A DNA stretch of 64,000 nt, from positions 3,358,001 to 3,422,000 of the forward strand of contig CP065003.1 in assembly GCA_016700175.1 (NCBI GenBank), given 5' to 3'. Position numbers and translations under genes: made by a program. Positions 33,508 through 42,962 of the stretch are shown in pieces. This stretch comes from Acidobacteriota bacterium. GTDB taxonomy: Bacteria > Acidobacteriota > Blastocatellia > Pyrinomonadales > Pyrinomonadaceae. Within the stretch, counting starts at the first letter, position 1, and each line of letters starts with the position of its first letter. A model generated the notes under the pieces. The model ran no database searches. It was not told the origin of the DNA and worked only from the letters and a program-made list of their open reading frames with translations.

Positions 33508-35436
33508 GTGCGCAAAACCTTCCAATCGAAAATCGGTTCGGATATCATTCCGCCCGTGAACCTCTTCAGCCTCGGGACAAGAATGCTCGGTCTGCTGATC
33601 GCCGCGGGTCTCCCGGCTATTTATTCGGCATCGTCCGCCGTGAGCGGCAGCACAGAAACCGCTGAACCCAGGTTCGAGCAGATCGCGTTCGGCGAATGGC
33701 AGCCCGTTTCGGATCCCGAGCCGGGCGTCGATTATTCGACCTTAAGCGTCCAGAGCCTTCCATCCGGCAGAACTGTCGTCCAGTACGAAAAATCGAGGGA
33801 CGGAAATACGATCGGGCGTTTCTTCAGACAGTCGTTCAAAGAGGGCGGTTCATATTCTCCTGAAGAGAAGATCGGACCGGTCCCGGGCGTTTCGGCCGGA
33901 AGCGCCGTACCCGGGATCAATCTCCTGGAACGCGGCATAGCTGCCGTGGGATTCGCGGGCTCGAACATCACGCTCGCGTACAGGACCGACCAGGAGCGCA
34001 GCTGGGGACCGGCGGCGCAGGTCAATGACGAACTCGCCACTGTTGAGGGCTCGGTCTCGTTCCACCAGGGACCGGACGGTTCGATCTACTGCGTCTGGAT
34101 CGACAAGAGACAGGGCTTTCCGCTGGTGTACTTTTCCTCTTCATCGGACGGCGGGCGCACGTGGACCCCGAATAAGCCCGTTGAGTTCGACTTCCGGGAA
34201 GGCGATCAATGGAACCCGCAGATGGTAATCGGGGCAGGGGGGCGCCTGCTCGTCTTCTGGGAAGACTGGCGCGACCGGAAGACGCTTGTAGACATTAGGT
34301 ATGCCTGGTCCGACGACGGAGGCAGGCACTGGGTGTCAGGTGGAAAGGTCAACGACGACGGGGCGCACGTCTGGCAGCTGGACTTTTCTGTTGCCGCGGC
34401 GGGCAACGATATCTACGTCGCCTTTTCGGATTTCCGCGACCCTGGGGAGGAAGGCGACAACGACTGGAACATCTACTTTGCGAGTTCCTCGAACAACGGC
34501 ACTTCATTCGGAAGGAACTTGCGGCTGAACGATGTGGCTGCCGGAATAGACAAGGATCCGCGACTTGCGGTCAGTTCGAACGGCGAGCTCTACTGTGTCT
34601 GGAGAACCGGCAGAAACACCGTTTTCGGAGAAGCCGCGGTTTCATACTCTCCTGACGGAGGTCGCCATTGGTCGCCTTCGGCCGTTGTTGGAGGCAACAA
34701 CAGCTCGGAACTAACCGGGATCTCGGCGAGGTCGGTCCATCAAGGCAGTCTGCTCGCGGCCTGGCGCGAAAGCGGCTACGACTCGTCAAAGACCGTATTC
34801 CGCGTCATTTCTGCAGGAAAAGGCAGGCCGGCCGGCTTTCAGCAAAGTGAACAGGCCCCGGCGCCCGAGCCTCTCCGGGTCGAAAAGGGATCTTTGCTCT
34901 TTGCTGACGACTTCAGCGGCGAATCCCGATGGGACGAATCGGAGGGATTGTGGCTCAATGTCAACGGGGCTTACATGGGAACCGCGCCCGGAAAGGCGAA
35001 TTACTTCGTTTCCTTTGCGCCCGTCCGTGAACCGGAAGCTTACATTCTCGAGGGCCGCTTTCTCCTGGATCCCGTCGCGCACTACATTTCGTCGATCTAC
35101 ATCCGCTCCGGCGATTCACGTAAGCGCCAGATCGCCGTCACTAACCAGTTCCGCGTGGGCGCGTGGATCAGCATCAAGGACGAAGGAGACCCGGCGTGGC
35201 AAAGCCCGATCGGCGGCACGCCGGTGGCCGAGCGGAGGTTTCCGTTCCAGCGAAACAAGTGGTACGACTTCAGGCTGGTCGTGACCCCGGCGCAGATCGA
35301 CTACTACGTGGACGGACTAAGGATGCTCGGCGTGAGGCTTGAAGAAAAGGCCGAGCCCGGTTCGATCGGACTCGGCGGCTACACCTCCGCGCCGACATAT
35401 TTCGACGACATAAGGATCTATTCGATCAGGCCGTGA
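33508..35436 (+). CDS. Exported BNR/Asp-box beta-propeller protein with LamG-like C-terminus
   Basis: The protein has up to 642 residues. A hydrophobic export segment follows Met26 (MLGLLIAAGLPAIYS). The start is uncertain: GTG 33508, GTG 33556 or ATG 33583, none with a strong ribosome site. The propeller has four Asp-box-like motifs near residues 211, 266, 326 and 381 (SSDGGRTW, SDDGGRHW, SSNNGTSF, SPDGGRHW), as in sialidases, but sialidase catalytic residues are not recognisable. A concanavalin/LamG-like domain starts near 465 (LLFADDFSG). Its stop overlaps the kinase start (GTGA at 35433-35436), which suggests translational coupling and a shared pathway, perhaps ligand sensing. Confidence 0.82.
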   Translation: MRKTFQSKIGSDIIPPVNLFSLGTRMLGLLIAAGLPAIYSASSAVSGSTETAEPRFEQIAFGEWQPVSDPEPGVDYSTLSVQSLPSGRTVVQYEKSRDGNTIGRFFRQSFKEGGSYSPEEKIGPVPGVSAGSAVPGINLLERGIAAVGFAGSNITLAYRTDQERSWGPAAQVNDELATVEGSVSFHQGPDGSIYCVWIDKRQGFPLVYFSSSSDGGRTWTPNKPVEFDFREGDQWNPQMVIGAGGRLLVFWEDWRDRKTLVDIRYAWSDDGGRHWVSGGKVNDDGAHVWQLDFSVAAAGNDIYVAFSDFRDPGEEGDNDWNIYFASSSNNGTSFGRNLRLNDVAAGIDKDPRLAVSSNGELYCVWRTGRNTVFGEAAVSYSPDGGRHWSPSAVVGGNNSSELTGISARSVHQGSLLAAWRESGYDSSKTVFRVISAGKGRPAGFQQSEQAPAPEPLRVEKGSLLFADDFSGESRWDESEGLWLNVNGAYMGTAPGKANYFVSFAPVREPEAYILEGRFLLDPVAHYISSIYIRSGDSRKRQIAVTNQFRVGAWISIKDEGDPAWQSPIGGTPVAERRFPFQRNKWYDFRLVVTPAQIDYYVDGLRMLGVRLEEKAEPGSIGLGGYTSAPTYFDDIRIYSIRP

Positions 35437-37262
35437 GACTCAGAAACAAGATCATCGGCTATATGCTTCCCCTGATCCTCGCGCCATTCTTGCTGACGGC
35501 GCTTGCGGCCTACTATTTCTTCGTTCGCGCCGACGTGATCGCTTCGACGGAAGAGAAAGATCAGAATGCGGCGGAAACCGTCGCGGAACTTCGAAAAGAG
35601 CTTAGGTCGGCGAGAAAGGATCTCGCGCTCTTGAAAGGGGTTCCGGCCGTTGTAGATTTCCTCGTCGAACCGAAGGCTCACGGCAACGAAGCGGGCGCTC
35701 GAACGGCGATGAAGCTGTTCTTTGACCAGAACCCCTACTACCTTGATCTGAGGCTTTTCGGAAGGGACGGCGCGGAGCTCGCCGCGTACAGCCGACTTGC
35801 CGAAGGTTCCGGCCCGCAATCCGTGATCTCGGAGGATTTCTTCCGAAGGACGCTGATCAGCGGTTCGGTCCAGTCGCCCGTGCGCGAGCTCGGCGACGGA
35901 AAGAAGGTTACCGTACTCACCGAAAGGATCGTCGGCGACGAGTTCCTGGGCGTCGTCGTCCTGAGCCTCAACACGGAGGCATTCGGAACCAGGCTAAGAT
36001 CGCTGCTCGCGGGAGAGGGACTTTCTGCATTCCTGTTCGACGACAGCGGGATGGTCTTCGCCAGCGCTCTTGCCGGCGTTCCCGAGGAGGAATGCGTAGC
36101 TGAATTCGACCTGGCGGCCGAAGCGGCGCGTCTTCTTGGCGATGATGCGGCAAGTGCGTACGGAGACAAATGCGAGGGTTACTCCGTTTCGGTCTTTCCC
36201 GCCGAGGCGTTCCAGCGCACGGTCTATGAGCCGCAGGCGGGGGAGAACTGGTTCCTCGGAGTAATTGAGAAAGAGGAGGTTTCGGCTGCGACGCGGTCGT
36301 TCCAGATCGTGTTCCTGATCGCGCTTCTGCTCGCGGGCGCCGCAGTCCTGTTCGCTGCGACGGAGTTCGCCCGAAAGATCACCGTACCGCTGGAACAATT
36401 CGACCGGGCTACAAAACAGGTTGCGAAGGGCGATCTCGATATCGACCTCGAAGTCAGGACCGGTGACGAGGTCGAGGACCTCGCGGCGACGTTCCGCACG
36501 ATGGCGGAGGACCTGCGCGATTATCAGGAGCGGCTGATACGCTCCGCGAAACTCGCCACGATCGGCGAGCTGACGTCTGAGATCTCGCACGAGATCCAGA
36601 ACCGCATCAGCGGGATCAGCCTCTGGATCCAGTACCTCGATTCCGAGATCGATCGGGACGACCCGCGGCGCGAGTATCTTGAAGAGATCCAGCGCGGACT
36701 CGAGGGCTTTCTGGAAATGCTCGCGAATCTGAAGCAGTACTACCGCACGCCGGTCCTGAGCCGAGGCGAGGTGAACATCGGGGAACTGGTGCGCGGGACA
36801 GTGCCGTATTCGGCCGAAGAGGCTGATAAGAAGCGCGTCGCCGTCACGGTAGAAGACGATGGGTCCGAATCGAAGGTGAACGGCGATCCCGAGCTCTTGC
36901 GGAGCGTTCTGCTGAACCTGATACTCAATGCGGTAGAGGCAGTGGACGAAGGAGGACACGTGTCGGTCGCTGCAAGACAAGGCGGTTCGAATGTTTCGCT
37001 GACCGTCACGGACGACGGATGTGGGATAAACGAAGAGGACCGCTCGAGGATCTTCTATCCGTTCTTCTCGACCCGTTCCGGAGGTAGCGGACTCGGGCTC
37101 GCGATCGCCTCGAATATCGTCGCTGCGCACGGCGGATCGATCTCCGTCGACAGCGCACCGGGCGGCGGCAGCGCATTCACGGTGCTCCTTCCCGCGGCCA
37201 ATGGCGGATCTGCGGAAGGCTTATCGGTAGACGGAAATGGCCAGAATACTTCTGATCGATGA
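35433..37262 (+). CDS. Membrane sensor histidine kinase
   Basis: The 609-residue protein has a first membrane helix at about 9-29, an extracytoplasmic sensor region (30-285), a second helix at about 290-312, HAMP (313-365), and HisKA with the H-box around H386 (ISHEIQNRISG). The ATPase domain has an N-box (LLNLILNAVEAV), G1 (DDGCGI) and G2 (GGSGLGLAI). It autophosphorylates H386 and should pass phosphate to the adjacent NtrC-type regulator. The GTG start is embedded in the stop of the BNR gene and its 3' end overlaps the regulator by 26 nt. Confidence 0.94.
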   Translation: MRLRNKIIGYMLPLILAPFLLTALAAYYFFVRADVIASTEEKDQNAAETVAELRKELRSARKDLALLKGVPAVVDFLVEPKAHGNEAGARTAMKLFFDQNPYYLDLRLFGRDGAELAAYSRLAEGSGPQSVISEDFFRRTLISGSVQSPVRELGDGKKVTVLTERIVGDEFLGVVVLSLNTEAFGTRLRSLLAGEGLSAFLFDDSGMVFASALAGVPEEECVAEFDLAAEAARLLGDDAASAYGDKCEGYSVSVFPAEAFQRTVYEPQAGENWFLGVIEKEEVSAATRSFQIVFLIALLLAGAAVLFAATEFARKITVPLEQFDRATKQVAKGDLDIDLEVRTGDEVEDLAATFRTMAEDLRDYQERLIRSAKLATIGELTSEISHEIQNRISGISLWIQYLDSEIDRDDPRREYLEEIQRGLEGFLEMLANLKQYYRTPVLSRGEVNIGELVRGTVPYSAEEADKKRVAVTVEDDGSESKVNGDPELLRSVLLNLILNAVEAVDEGGHVSVAARQGGSNVSLTVTDDGCGINEEDRSRIFYPFFSTRSGGSGLGLAIASNIVAAHGGSISVDSAPGGGSAFTVLLPAANGGSAEGLSVDGNGQNTSDR

Positions 37263-38634
37263 CGAAGGCGACATACGAAGGCCGATCGAGCTTCACCTGA
37301 AGCGCGAGGGGTTCGACGTGACCGTGTGCAGAAACGGCAGAGAAGGCCTCGACGAGTTTTTGCGGGAGGACTTCGACCTCGTCATAACCGACATAAAGAT
37401 GCCGGAAATGGACGGCACAGAGTTCCTGAAGGAGATCAGGGGCCGCGGATCGCGCGTGCCCGTGATGATGCTTACTGCATTCGCAAGCGTCGAATCGGCG
37501 GTCGAGGCGATGAAACTCGGTGCCGACGATTATATCTGCAAGCCCCCTAGGCTCGACGAGATCGCCATCAAGGCCCGTAAACTGATCGATAGAGGCAGTC
37601 TTGCGAAAGAGAACACAAGACTAAGAGGCGAGCTCGACAGGCGGTTCGGCCTCGAGGGAATCGTCGGAGAGAGCGACGCGCTTCGCGAGCAGATCGAACG
37701 CCTCCGGCCGCTCGCGCGCGACCGCGATATCTCGGTACTCATCCTGGGCGAGAGCGGCACGGGCAAGGAGCTTTTCGCGCGCGCGATCCATCAGAACGGA
37801 CCCAGGGCAGGAATGCCGTTCGTCGCGGTGAACTGCGCCGCACTGCCCGAGAACCTTATCGAAAGCGAGCTTTTCGGCCACGAAAAGGGCGCGTTCACGG
37901 GAGCGTCGAGCAGGAAGCGAGGCCTGTTCGAGGCGGCCGACGGCGGGACGCTTTTCCTTGACGAGATCTCGTCGATGCCGAAGGAGACGCAGGCCAAGCT
38001 TCTCAGGGCGATAGAGGAGAAAGAGGTGCGGCCCGTCGGCGGTACGGAGTCGAAGCGTGTCGACATACGGCTGATCTCCGCAGCGAATCAGGACCTGTCC
38101 GAACTGGTTTCCAACGGCTCCTTCCGCAGCGACCTGTATTTCCGGATCGCGGTCGCTTCGCTGGAGGTTCCTCCGCTTCGGAATCGCGGGGGCGACGTGC
38201 GGCTTCTCGCACGTCATTTTCTCGACAGGTTCAATGAAGCGAAGCACCGCGAGGTTCAGTTCGGTCCGGGTGTCCTTTCAGCGTTCGAGCGCCACAATTG
38301 GCCCGGGAATGTCAGGGAGCTTGAAAACCTTGTCGAGATGCTGGTCGTGACCGCGACCGGCGACGCCGTGACCGAGAAGGACCTTCCGGCGACACTTCGA
38401 GCGTCCGTAGCTGCCGCGCTTCCGGAGCCCGACAACGACGGCGGCCTTAAGGCGGCGCGGGGAAAGCTTGTGGCGGATTTCGAACGCAAGTTCATTCTCG
38501 ACAATCTTGAGAAGAACAGGTGGAACGTTTCAAAGACCGCGGAAGACATAGGGCTTTCGCGCCCCGCGCTGCATTCGAAGATGAACGAGTACGGCCTCTC
38601 CCGCGACCCCTCCGATGCCCCTCCCGGCGAGTGA
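37237..38634 (+). CDS. NtrC-family sigma-54-dependent response regulator
   Basis: The 465-residue protein has a receiver domain (1-120) with acidic residues D8/D9, phosphoacceptor D52 and K102. The AAA+ domain has Walker A GESGTGKE (171-178), the sigma-54 contact loop GAFTGA (218-223) and Walker B FLDEIS. The C-terminal Fis-type helix-turn-helix is near 430-455 (TAEDIGLSRPALHSKM). All motifs for sigma-54 activation are intact. It overlaps the kinase gene by 26 nt and is its evident partner. Target promoters are not visible in the window. Confidence 0.95.
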   Translation: MARILLIDDEGDIRRPIELHLKREGFDVTVCRNGREGLDEFLREDFDLVITDIKMPEMDGTEFLKEIRGRGSRVPVMMLTAFASVESAVEAMKLGADDYICKPPRLDEIAIKARKLIDRGSLAKENTRLRGELDRRFGLEGIVGESDALREQIERLRPLARDRDISVLILGESGTGKELFARAIHQNGPRAGMPFVAVNCAALPENLIESELFGHEKGAFTGASSRKRGLFEAADGGTLFLDEISSMPKETQAKLLRAIEEKEVRPVGGTESKRVDIRLISAANQDLSELVSNGSFRSDLYFRIAVASLEVPPLRNRGGDVRLLARHFLDRFNEAKHREVQFGPGVLSAFERHNWPGNVRELENLVEMLVVTATGDAVTEKDLPATLRASVAAALPEPDNDGGLKAARGKLVADFERKFILDNLEKNRWNVSKTAEDIGLSRPALHSKMNEYGLSRDPSDAPPGE

Positions 38635-38838
38635 CGATCTGTAACCTTCGCTTTTCACACCGTAAACACGGCTTAACGGACCGCACTTTTCTCGTCACAA
38701 GTGGAGGATCCGCCAATCTCCCGCAAACCATTGTAACTACTTAAGTTAACCGTCCGTTGAAGACCGGTATTACGTTCGGAACGGCGAATGCTTTCAATCA
38801 CGGGACAGATCTTACTTCCAAATACGAGGTATCCCGTG
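38635..38838 (+). other. Leader region before the giant repeat protein
   Basis: About 200 bp without a gene. I looked for a GG-N10-GC (-24/-12) sigma-54 promoter, given the NtrC gene just upstream, and found none convincing. An AT-richer stretch TAACTACTTAAGTTAACC at about 38733-38750 could host a promoter. Confidence 0.4.
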
Positions 38839-41800
38839 ATGAAAGCACTTCAGAACTTCAGGCTCGCATCGGTCTCCTTCGCAGTTCTTCTGTTCTCTTC
38901 CTTTGCATATTCGCAGGTGACGTTCGATCTTCCGACCCCGGCCGGAAGCCAGGACTTCGGGTCGCAGGTTTTTGTTCTCCCCAATGGGAACATTGTCGTT
39001 ACGGATCCTTCGTTCGACGACCCCGGCGGAACGCAGAACGTGGGAGCGGTGCATCTGTTCGACGGGAGGACCGGTTCGCTGATCAGCACGATGACCGGCA
39101 GCTCGGAGAACGATGAGATCGGCGGCAGCGACATTCTGATCTTACCGAACGGCAACTTCGTCGTCGGGACGTATAGTTTCGACGACGCCGGAACTCAAGA
39201 TGTCGGATCGGTGACGCTGTGCAGCGGTACGACGGGTTGTCCATCGCAGATCACGTTTCTGAACTCGTTGGTCGGGGGCTCGACAGAGGACAACATCGGA
39301 TCGGACATCCGCGCACTGCCGAACGGGAACTTTGTGGTGCTTGCACAGTACTGGGACAACGGAGGCGTACAGAACGTCGGTGCGGCTGTCTTCTGCAGCG
39401 GGATCACCGGCTGTACAGGAACCATAACGCAGGCGAACGCGCTGATCGGGACCTCCGCGAGTGACCAGGTAGGCCGTGAGATCTTCTTTCTTTCCGACGG
39501 CGACTTTGTGATCTCGAGCCGGTTCTGGGACGCCAAAGGAGGCGCCAATGCAGGCGCCGTGACGTATTGTTCGGGAACCGCGGGATGTCCGGTCGGGGCT
39601 GTATCGTCCGCGAACTCTCTTGTCGGATCATCCGCTAACGACGACATAGGCAGGAGCGGGATAACTCCGCTCGGAAACGGGAACTATGTCGTTGCGAGCA
39701 ATCTCTGGAACGGTGCGGCGACGGACACGGGCGCAGTGACGTTCTGTCTTGGTGACGGGAGCTGTATAGGTGAGGTTAGCGCGGCGAACTCGCTTGTCGG
39801 GTCCGCGACCAGCGACCAGGTGGGGAACCTGGGCGCATTCCTGCTCGCCAACGGGCACTACGTTGTCGGGAGCACCTTCTGGGACACACCAGACGATCCG
39901 GATGCCGGTGCTGTTACTTGGTGTAACGGGAACACGGGATGCACGGGACCCGTCACGACCGACAATTCTCTCTACGGCACCTCATTCGGGGACAACGTCG
40001 GATTTGTGATGCCTCTTGCCAACGGCAACTACGTCGCGATGAGCCTGAGCTGGAATAGCGCTACCGCCAGCAATGCCGGCGCGGCGACTTTCTGCCTGGG
40101 CAACGGCACCTGCACAGGGCCGGTCACGACCGCCAACTCGATGGTGGGCGCAACTTCTTCGGACGTTGTGGGAAACGTCGGGATGCCGCTCTCGAACGGG
40201 AACTATCTTCTCCTCAGCAAGAACTGGGACAACGGCGCCGCGAACGAGGCCGGCGCAGTAACACTCTGCAGCGGCACGATCGGGTGTATAGGTGTGGTGG
40301 GGCCGGGCAACTCGCTCGTTGGGACCAACGCCAACGACGTGATCGGCAATGCGGCGTACGAACTCGCCAACGGAAACGTGGTCATCGTCAGCGAGTTTTC
40401 GAATACCGGCGGCGTTGCCGGAGGTGGGGCCGTCACCTTTTGCACGGGGATCGCCGGAGGATGCCCGGTCGGCGCCGTTTCATCCTCGAACTCGCTGGTC
40501 GGCTCGACGGCCAACGACCGGGTGGGCGGCAGCGGCCTGCTCACGCTCGCAAATGGCAGCTATGTCGTTTTGTCACGCGACTGGGACAACGGCGGAGCGG
40601 CGAACGCGGGCGCGGCGACGCTCTGCAATGGAGTCGGCGGGTGTTCGGGAACGATCAGCGCTGCCAATTCGCTTATCGGGACATCAGCGAACGACAACGT
40701 GGGCGAGGAGGGCCTGGTCAGCGGCAGCAGGTACCTGATCAAATCGAGCCGATGGGACAACGGGTCCGCTTTTGACGCGGGAGCGATCACATCCTGCGGT
40801 CCTGAAGGATGCTTCGGCCCCGTCTCAGCTTCGAACTCGGTCGTAGGCACTATGTCTACTGACGAGCTAGGCAACAACGGATTCCTGCACCTGCCAAACG
40901 GAGACTTCATTATCGCGAGCGGCAGTTGGTCGCAGCCTCAGGCTTCGAATCTGGGGACCCCGGGCGAGAACGTGGGGGCCGTCACATACGTCGATCTCAC
41001 GAGCGGGTCGACAGGGCCGATCCCGCAAAATACCAGCGTGATCGGCACGATACCGTCCGGGGGAGCCTCGATCAGATTCAAGTACGATCCGGTATTCAAC
41101 CAGGTGGTCGTCGGGCACCAGGCTGCTGACCGTGTCGCCGTACTGCGGCCGCTTGCCTGCCCCGGGGGCAACGTGATCGTCGACCGCGACTGCGACGGCA
41201 GGACCGACGTTTCGGTCTTCAGGCCTTCGAGCGGGGTCTGGTACTTCGCATCATCGACGGACGGTTTTTCAGCGATCAAGTTCGGGATCAGCACCGACGT
41301 GCCTGTGCCGCGCGACTTCGACGGTGACGGCAATGTCGATGTAGCGATATTCCGAGCGACAGCCGCCCCGGGCCAGCCCGATTTCTTCATACTTCCGAGC
41401 GGAGGCGGACCCGTGATGGCGGCCGAGTGGGGAGTCCCCGGCGACATCCCGGTCGGGCTCGACTACGACGGCGACGGCAAGGACGACATTTCCGTCTTCC
41501 GGCCTTCGAACGGCACGTGGTACATCCTGCAGAGCTCGGACGGGCAGGTACAGGTGCATCAGTTCGGCGTTTCAGGCGACATCCCGCTGGTGATGGATTT
41601 CAACGGCGACGGCAAAGACGACCTCGCGGTCTACAGGCCGGGCGAGGGAACGTGGTTCATCGCGCGTCCGACGGGCATTCCAAACCAGAACTTCGACGCG
41701 ATCCCGTTCGGCGTCGGCAACGACGTGCCCGTGCCCGCCGATTACGACGGCGACGGGCAGGTGGACATCGCGGTCTTCAGGCCATCGAATGGAGGCTGGT

Positions 41801-42006
41801 ACTTGCTGCAGAGCACTGTCGGGGTCCAGATCATAGTCTGGGGAGGCCCCGGCGACATCCCCGTGCCCGGCGACTACGACGGAGACACTATCGGCGACAT
41901 CGCAATATTCCGGAACGGCGAGTGGTGGCAGAGGCTCAGTACGGGCGGATGGCGGGTTGACACGTTCGGTGTGGCGGGCGACAAGCCGCTGCCCGCAAGG
42001 CAGTAG
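38839..42006 (+). CDS. Exported repeat giant: twelve ~58-residue repeats with Cys pairs, then FG-GAP/VCBS-like repeats
   Basis: The protein has 1055 residues. ATG 38839 gives a clean signal peptide (MKALQNFRLASVSFAVLLF..., ending SYSQ or nearby) and has GAGGT upstream. Residues about 25-745 consist of twelve repeats of the form 'NSLVGSSANDxVG...LxNGNYVV.S..WDNG..NAGAVT.C'. They look like the repeats of unknown function (DUF5649-like) in filamentous haemagglutinin-type proteins. Repeats 2-11 each carry a C-x4/6-C pair. The C-terminal 290 residues hold about six FG-GAP/VCBS-like units with calcium-binding D-x-DGDG-x-x-D loops and VFRPS strands. It is probably a secreted or surface adhesin-like propeller protein. 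Confidence 0.85.
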   Translation: MKALQNFRLASVSFAVLLFSSFAYSQVTFDLPTPAGSQDFGSQVFVLPNGNIVVTDPSFDDPGGTQNVGAVHLFDGRTGSLISTMTGSSENDEIGGSDILILPNGNFVVGTYSFDDAGTQDVGSVTLCSGTTGCPSQITFLNSLVGGSTEDNIGSDIRALPNGNFVVLAQYWDNGGVQNVGAAVFCSGITGCTGTITQANALIGTSASDQVGREIFFLSDGDFVISSRFWDAKGGANAGAVTYCSGTAGCPVGAVSSANSLVGSSANDDIGRSGITPLGNGNYVVASNLWNGAATDTGAVTFCLGDGSCIGEVSAANSLVGSATSDQVGNLGAFLLANGHYVVGSTFWDTPDDPDAGAVTWCNGNTGCTGPVTTDNSLYGTSFGDNVGFVMPLANGNYVAMSLSWNSATASNAGAATFCLGNGTCTGPVTTANSMVGATSSDVVGNVGMPLSNGNYLLLSKNWDNGAANEAGAVTLCSGTIGCIGVVGPGNSLVGTNANDVIGNAAYELANGNVVIVSEFSNTGGVAGGGAVTFCTGIAGGCPVGAVSSSNSLVGSTANDRVGGSGLLTLANGSYVVLSRDWDNGGAANAGAATLCNGVGGCSGTISAANSLIGTSANDNVGEEGLVSGSRYLIKSSRWDNGSAFDAGAITSCGPEGCFGPVSASNSVVGTMSTDELGNNGFLHLPNGDFIIASGSWSQPQASNLGTPGENVGAVTYVDLTSGSTGPIPQNTSVIGTIPSGGASIRFKYDPVFNQVVVGHQAADRVAVLRPLACPGGNVIVDRDCDGRTDVSVFRPSSGVWYFASSTDGFSAIKFGISTDVPVPRDFDGDGNVDVAIFRATAAPGQPDFFILPSGGGPVMAAEWGVPGDIPVGLDYDGDGKDDISVFRPSNGTWYILQSSDGQVQVHQFGVSGDIPLVMDFNGDGKDDLAVYRPGEGTWFIARPTGIPNQNFDAIPFGVGNDVPVPADYDGDGQVDIAVFRPSNGGWYLLQSTVGVQIIVWGGPGDIPVPGDYDGDTIGDIAIFRNGEWWQRLSTGGWRVDTFGVAGDKPLPARQ

Positions 42007-42029
42007 GCAAAGAAGGCCGGTGCGTACAA

Positions 42030-42431
42030 ATGCAAACCGAGGACAGATTCACGCCGGAGGCCAGACAGCCCCTCGTTTTCGTGATCGAGGACGATGATAT
42101 TCAGAGGCGGGGACTTTCGCGCTTCTTGAAGCGCGAGGGATTCAACGTGCGCGAGTTCGCGGACGGCGAGTCTGCGCTCAAGGATGCGGGATCCGGAAGC
42201 GCCGGACCCGATCTCGTCGTCTGCGATTACAAACTGCCGGGCAGGAACGGGCTCGAGGTGATGAAAGAGATGCGCGCCGGCCGTGGAACAGCCTTCATTC
42301 TGATCTCGGCATACCTCACCGACGAACTCAATGCGGAGGCGAGGACCGCGGGATTCTCAAGCGCGCTTGAAAAGCCCGTAAGCCTCGAGCTTCTCTTGAA
42401 GAAATGCAGGGCAGCGATGAGCGCGGGATGA
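42030..42431 (+). CDS. Stand-alone response regulator receiver
   Basis: The 133-residue protein is a single receiver domain with E20/D21/D22 acidic cluster, phosphoacceptor D66 in VVCDYKLPG, a Ser in FILISAY and K in ALEKPVS. There is no output domain, so it probably works through protein contact or as a phosphate sink. It lies 24 nt after the giant repeat gene and downstream of the kinase/NtrC pair, which suggests it belongs to the same signalling block. Confidence 0.92.
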   Translation: MQTEDRFTPEARQPLVFVIEDDDIQRRGLSRFLKREGFNVREFADGESALKDAGSGSAGPDLVVCDYKLPGRNGLEVMKEMRAGRGTAFILISAYLTDELNAEARTAGFSSALEKPVSLELLLKKCRAAMSAG

Positions 42432-42497
42432 GCGGTCAGTTCCGGCCAGAGGCGCCCGCGAGCAAAACAGATGAACCCAGTTAAGGAGGCGAGCTAC

Positions 42498-42956
42498 ATG
42501 AAACTTAAAGCAATGTTCTTTTCTCTTCTACTCGCGGCCGCGGCTATCGCCGCTATGCCGTCTGTATCAAAGGCGATCCCGAACCCAAACGCAATCAACT
42601 GGGGAGCGAGCCCGACGGTCTTTGTAGGTTCGCTCTACACCGGAGTGCTCGGTCGGGCGCCGGAATCGGCCGCGGTGGTCAGCGGCTGGGCGGCGAAGAT
42701 CGACAGCAATCCGAGCAGTCGTCTGAGCGTGTTCTGGGGCTTTGTGAACTCTCCCGAATATCAGAGCTCGCGGTGGGCAAAGTTCAAGAAGGAACACAAT
42801 CTGTTCCAGAAATACGATTCGCGGGCGAACCGGTATCTCTATGCGGTAGGAAATGCCTCACTCGGTGCAGATTGGAGGGTCGCCTACGGTCCGACGACGT
42901 TCGGGATCGCCGCCGCGCTCAGAGGGTACTACAACACTTTTGTGACGCGGCGGTGA
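42498..42956 (+). CDS. Exported DUF4214-like small protein
   Basis: The 152-residue protein starts at ATG 42498, 8 nt after AAGGAGG (42483-42489). It has a signal peptide (1-24, ending SVSKA). The core GSLYTGVLGRAPESAAVVSGW ... FVNSPEYQSS resembles the DUF4214/phycobilisome-linker-like motif found in surface and calcium-binding proteins. It lies downstream of the lone receiver and may be co-transcribed with it. The role is unknown. Confidence 0.72.
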   Translation: MKLKAMFFSLLLAAAAIAAMPSVSKAIPNPNAINWGASPTVFVGSLYTGVLGRAPESAAVVSGWAAKIDSNPSSRLSVFWGFVNSPEYQSSRWAKFKKEHNLFQKYDSRANRYLYAVGNASLGADWRVAYGPTTFGIAAALRGYYNTFVTRR

Positions 42957-42962
42957 GATCGC

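Noticed and set aside
35994..37130. 378-codon minus-strand ORF opposite the histidine kinase
   Set aside because: The kinase is certain; the antisense product is compositionally odd and has no ribosome site.
38635..38838. Sigma-54 promoter for the giant repeat protein
   Set aside because: No GG-N10-GC pair with the expected context was found, despite the NtrC gene upstream.
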